Positions 11,120 to 12,623 of a stretch of 12,623 nt of DNA are shown piece after piece. Position numbers and translations under genes: made by a program. This DNA is from Erysipelotrichaceae bacterium (GTDB lineage: Bacteria; Bacillota_I; Bacilli_A; Erysipelotrichales; Erysipelotrichaceae), in the NCBI GenBank assembly GCA_017561615.1, contig JAFZBT010000142.1, positions 1 to 12,623 on the forward strand, in the 5' to 3' direction. Positions within the stretch are counted from its first letter, which is position 1. Every line of letters begins with the position of its first letter. The notes under the pieces are model-generated. The model ran no database searches, was not told the DNA's origin, and saw only the letters and a list, made by a program, of their open reading frames with translations.

Positions 11120-11623
11120 TTAATTGGCTTGGGGCGCCTCACCCTGGTCGGCGATGGCCTTGACGGTGGCGGCGAACTTGCGGATCGGTGACTGTAAGCA
11201 GCCTAACAGCATGGCGATCATGCCGTCCTTGTTCGGTAATGTTGACAGTGCCTTGAGTTCATCGGCATTGACGACCTTGCCGCTTACGATACCGGACTTG
11301 ACGATCAGCTTGTCGTGCTTCTTAGCGAACTTGCATAAGATCCGGCTGGGGGCGACTTCATCAGCGGAAGTAGCGAAGGCATTGGGACCGGAGAGAGTCT
11401 CATCCAGGTCGTTCAGCCCCAGCTGGTCGACGGCACGCTGAACCATGGTGTTCTTGAAGACGCCGAATTCAACGTTTTCCTCACGCAGCAGTCTGCGGAG
11501 TTCGGTGATCTCAGCGACAGTCAGACCACGGTACTCGACAACGACTGTGGAACCGGCCTTGCCAATCTTGTCTGCCAGTTCGCTTACCAGCTGTTTCTTC
11601 TGTTCCAGTACAGTTTGGTTCAT
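11120..11623 (-). CDS. rplJ: 50S ribosomal protein L10
   Basis: A 167-residue stalk base protein. The N-terminal rRNA-binding part includes VVVEYRGLTVAEITELRRLLRE (27-48) and FGVFKNTMVQRAV (53-65), characteristic of L10. The C-terminal region (about 130-160) forms the helix that carries L7/L12 dimers. Length is normal for the family (about 165-170). The start ATG 11623 follows AAAGGAAAGGA. It is preceded by an L10-type mRNA leader, the known target of autogenous repression by the L10-L7/L12 complex, and is followed closely by rplL. Confidence 0.98.
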   Translation of the reverse strand: MNQTVLEQKKQLVSELADKIGKAGSTVVVEYRGLTVAEITELRRLLREENVEFGVFKNTMVQRAVDQLGLNDLDETLSGPNAFATSADEVAPSRILCKFAKKHDKLIVKSGIVSGKVVNADELKALSTLPNKDGMIAMLLGCLQSPIRKFAATVKAIADQGEAPQAN

Positions 11624-11642
11624 AATGTCCTTTCCTTTCTTT

Positions 11643-11657
11643 TATATTGCCAATATA
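11643..11657. repeat. 15-base palindrome upstream of rplJ
   Basis: TATATTG-C-CAATATA is a perfect inverted repeat just upstream of the rplJ ribosome site. Part of it also forms one arm of the long-range helix closing the L10 leader, so the two pairings compete. Confidence 0.4.
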
Positions 11658-11771
11658 CCGTTGTATAAACAAAGCCCTCATCATCACAGACAAAGAGGGC
11701 TTCAGTCATTCAACTTCTTACCTCGGTAACCTTTTTAAGCCAACGCGGCCGTTACTGTCTATGGTATATTG
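11651..11771 (-). promoter_or_regulatory. L10 leader (autoregulatory mRNA element of rplJL)
   Basis: The minus strand shows AGACAGTAACGG ... GGTTACCGAGGTAAG (about 11716-11760), matching the conserved Firmicute L10 leader, in which the L10-L7/L12 complex binds a kink-turn RNA resembling its 23S rRNA site. It is followed by a terminator hairpin and then rplJ. In Bacillus this arrangement controls rplJL by transcription attenuation. A 9-bp long-range complementarity (CAATATACC 11763-11771 with GGTATATTG 11651-11659) encloses the whole element and sets the limits used here. Confidence 0.85.
11667..11702 (-). terminator. Attenuator terminator of the L10 leader
   Basis: AAGCCCTC (11672-11679) and GAGGGCTT (11695-11702) form an 8-bp stem with a 15-base loop. 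On the minus strand it is followed by TTTGTTTA, an interrupted U-tract. It lies downstream of the L10-binding element and before rplJ, the expected place for regulated termination. Confidence 0.8.
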
Positions 11772-11796
11772 TTCAAGATAAATATAAATATGTTTT

Positions 11797-12483
11797 TTAC
11801 AGAGCGTGGTCGATCCGGATGGACGGGCTCATGGAAGCGCTCATGGCGACATTCTTCATGTAGGTGCCCTTGACGGCAGCCGGTCTGGCCTTGAGGATGA
11901 CGTCGTAGATGGCTCTGTAGTTTTCTACCAGCTTGTCATCCGTGAAAGACGTCTTGCCGATGATGACGGCAACGTTGCCTTCCTTATCGGTACGGTAGGT
12001 TACCTTACCTTTCTTGATCTCGTCGATGGCCTTGGTCAGGTCCATGGTGACGGTTCCGGTCTTCGGGTTCGGCATTAAGCCCTTGGGGCCTAAGATCTTA
12101 CCCATCTTACCTAACTCGCCCATCATGTCGGGAGTGGCGACGATGACGTCAAAGTCAAACCATCCGCCCTTGATCTGTTCCAGCAGTTCCTTGCCGCCGA
12201 CATAGTCGGCGCCGGCAGCCTTGGCTTCGGCTTCCTTCTGGCCCTGGGTAATGACGAGAACTCTCTGGCTCTTGCCCGTTCCGTTGGGCAGAACCATGGC
12301 GCCGCGCAGCTGCTGATCAGCATGACGCGGGTCGACGTTTAATCTGAATACTACTTCGACGGTAGCATCAAACTTGGCGTAGCAGGCTTTCTTAACCAGC
12401 TGAACTGCCTCTTCAACCGGATAATACTTTTCCTTATCGATGAGCTTGGCAGCTTCGAGATATTTCTTTCCGTGCTTTGGCAT
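11797..12483 (-). CDS. rplA: 50S ribosomal protein L1
   Basis: A 228-residue protein of the L1 stalk, which guides deacylated tRNA out of the E site. The family signature [21 protein letters not shown] spans 125-145. Domain I is split (about 1-67 and 160-228) around domain II, as in other L1 proteins; length is normal. The start ATG is 4 bases after the rplK stop codon, with a GGGAG-type ribosome site inside the end of rplK, indicating coupled translation. L1 also represses its own operon in many bacteria; the L1-binding site would be near the rplK start, outside the window. Confidence 0.98.
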   Translation of the reverse strand: MPKHGKKYLEAAKLIDKEKYYPVEEAVQLVKKACYAKFDATVEVVFRLNVDPRHADQQLRGAMVLPNGTGKSQRVLVITQGQKEAEAKAAGADYVGGKELLEQIKGGWFDFDVIVATPDMMGELGKMGKILGPKGLMPNPKTGTVTMDLTKAIDEIKKGKVTYRTDKEGNVAVIIGKTSFTDDKLVENYRAIYDVILKARPAAVKGTYMKNVAMSASMSPSIRIDHAL

Positions 12484-12487
12484 ACTC

Positions 12488-12623
12488 TTACTCCCATCCT
12501 TCGATCTTGATGCCCATGTTCTTGGCAGTGCCGGCGATGATCTTCATGGCGGCTTCAACATCATTGGCGTTCAGATCGCTCATCTTGTACTCAGCAATCT
12601 CTCTGAGCTGATCGACGGTAATG
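12488..12623 (-). CDS. rplK: 50S ribosomal protein L11, C-terminal end (partial)
   Basis: The last 44 residues of L11, beginning [14 protein letters not shown] and containing [23 protein letters not shown], the conserved end of the C-terminal rRNA-binding domain. L11 binds the GTPase centre of 23S rRNA with the L10 stalk and is needed for RelA activation in species that have that system. The stop is TAA at 12488-12490; the 5' part lies beyond the right edge. Short spacing to rplA shows they share a transcript. Confidence 0.96.
   Translation of the reverse strand, partial: ITVDQLREIAEYKMSDLNANDVEAAMKIIAGTAKNMGIKIEGWE

Noticed and set aside
11755..11796. Possible promoter for rplJ in the AT-rich gap (TTGAAC, TATACC)
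   Set aside because: No -35/-10 pair with 16-18 base spacing exists; the bases are better explained by the L10 leader and its closing helix.

Overview
The window is a block of core translation and transcription genes from a bacterium. It is most likely a relatively GC-rich Firmicute of the Erysipelotrichaceae/Erysipelotrichia type. Three things point there: the Bacillus-like gene order rplK-rplA-[L10 leader]-rplJ-rplL-ybxB-rpoB-rpoC; GC-rich genes separated by very AT-rich gaps with classical sigma-A promoters and strong Shine-Dalgarno sites; and an Asn at the RpoB position equivalent to E. coli His526, which is typical of the Mollicutes and inferred here for related lineages. The family assignment is an inference. 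Every gene I accept is on the minus strand.

Layout in transcription order (right to left): the 3' end of rplK (L11, cut by the window edge), rplA (L1), a ~170-base gap with an L10-type autoregulatory leader and an intrinsic terminator, rplJ (L10), rplL (L7/L12), a hairpin/attenuator, a small RsmC-like methyltransferase (ybxB type), a strong promoter plus a 9-bp leader hairpin, rpoB, rpoC and a strong terminator. A monocistronic gene for a protein that looks like a YjbR/EVE-domain fusion follows, with its own terminator. Last comes an rRNA operon promoter with a structured leader (5' hairpin, boxA, second hairpin) running into the first bases of 16S rRNA at the left edge.

Functionally, the ribosomal stalk proteins (L11, L1, L10, L7/L12), the beta and beta' subunits of RNA polymerase and the start of an rRNA operon lie within 12.6 kb in one direction. 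Visible control points are the L10 leader, the rplL-ybxB hairpin, the rpoB promoter and hairpin, the rpoC terminator, and the rRNA promoter with its antitermination boxA.

The most unusual content is within RNA polymerase. Both large subunits are about 190-230 residues longer than their Bacillus subtilis counterparts, because of discrete insertions: a ~100-residue helical insert inside the second zinc module of beta', a ~135-residue insert in the beta N-terminal lobe region, a short insert next to the beta' zipper, and a beta' C-terminal tail. I see no mobile element, CRISPR array, tRNA or defence operon.
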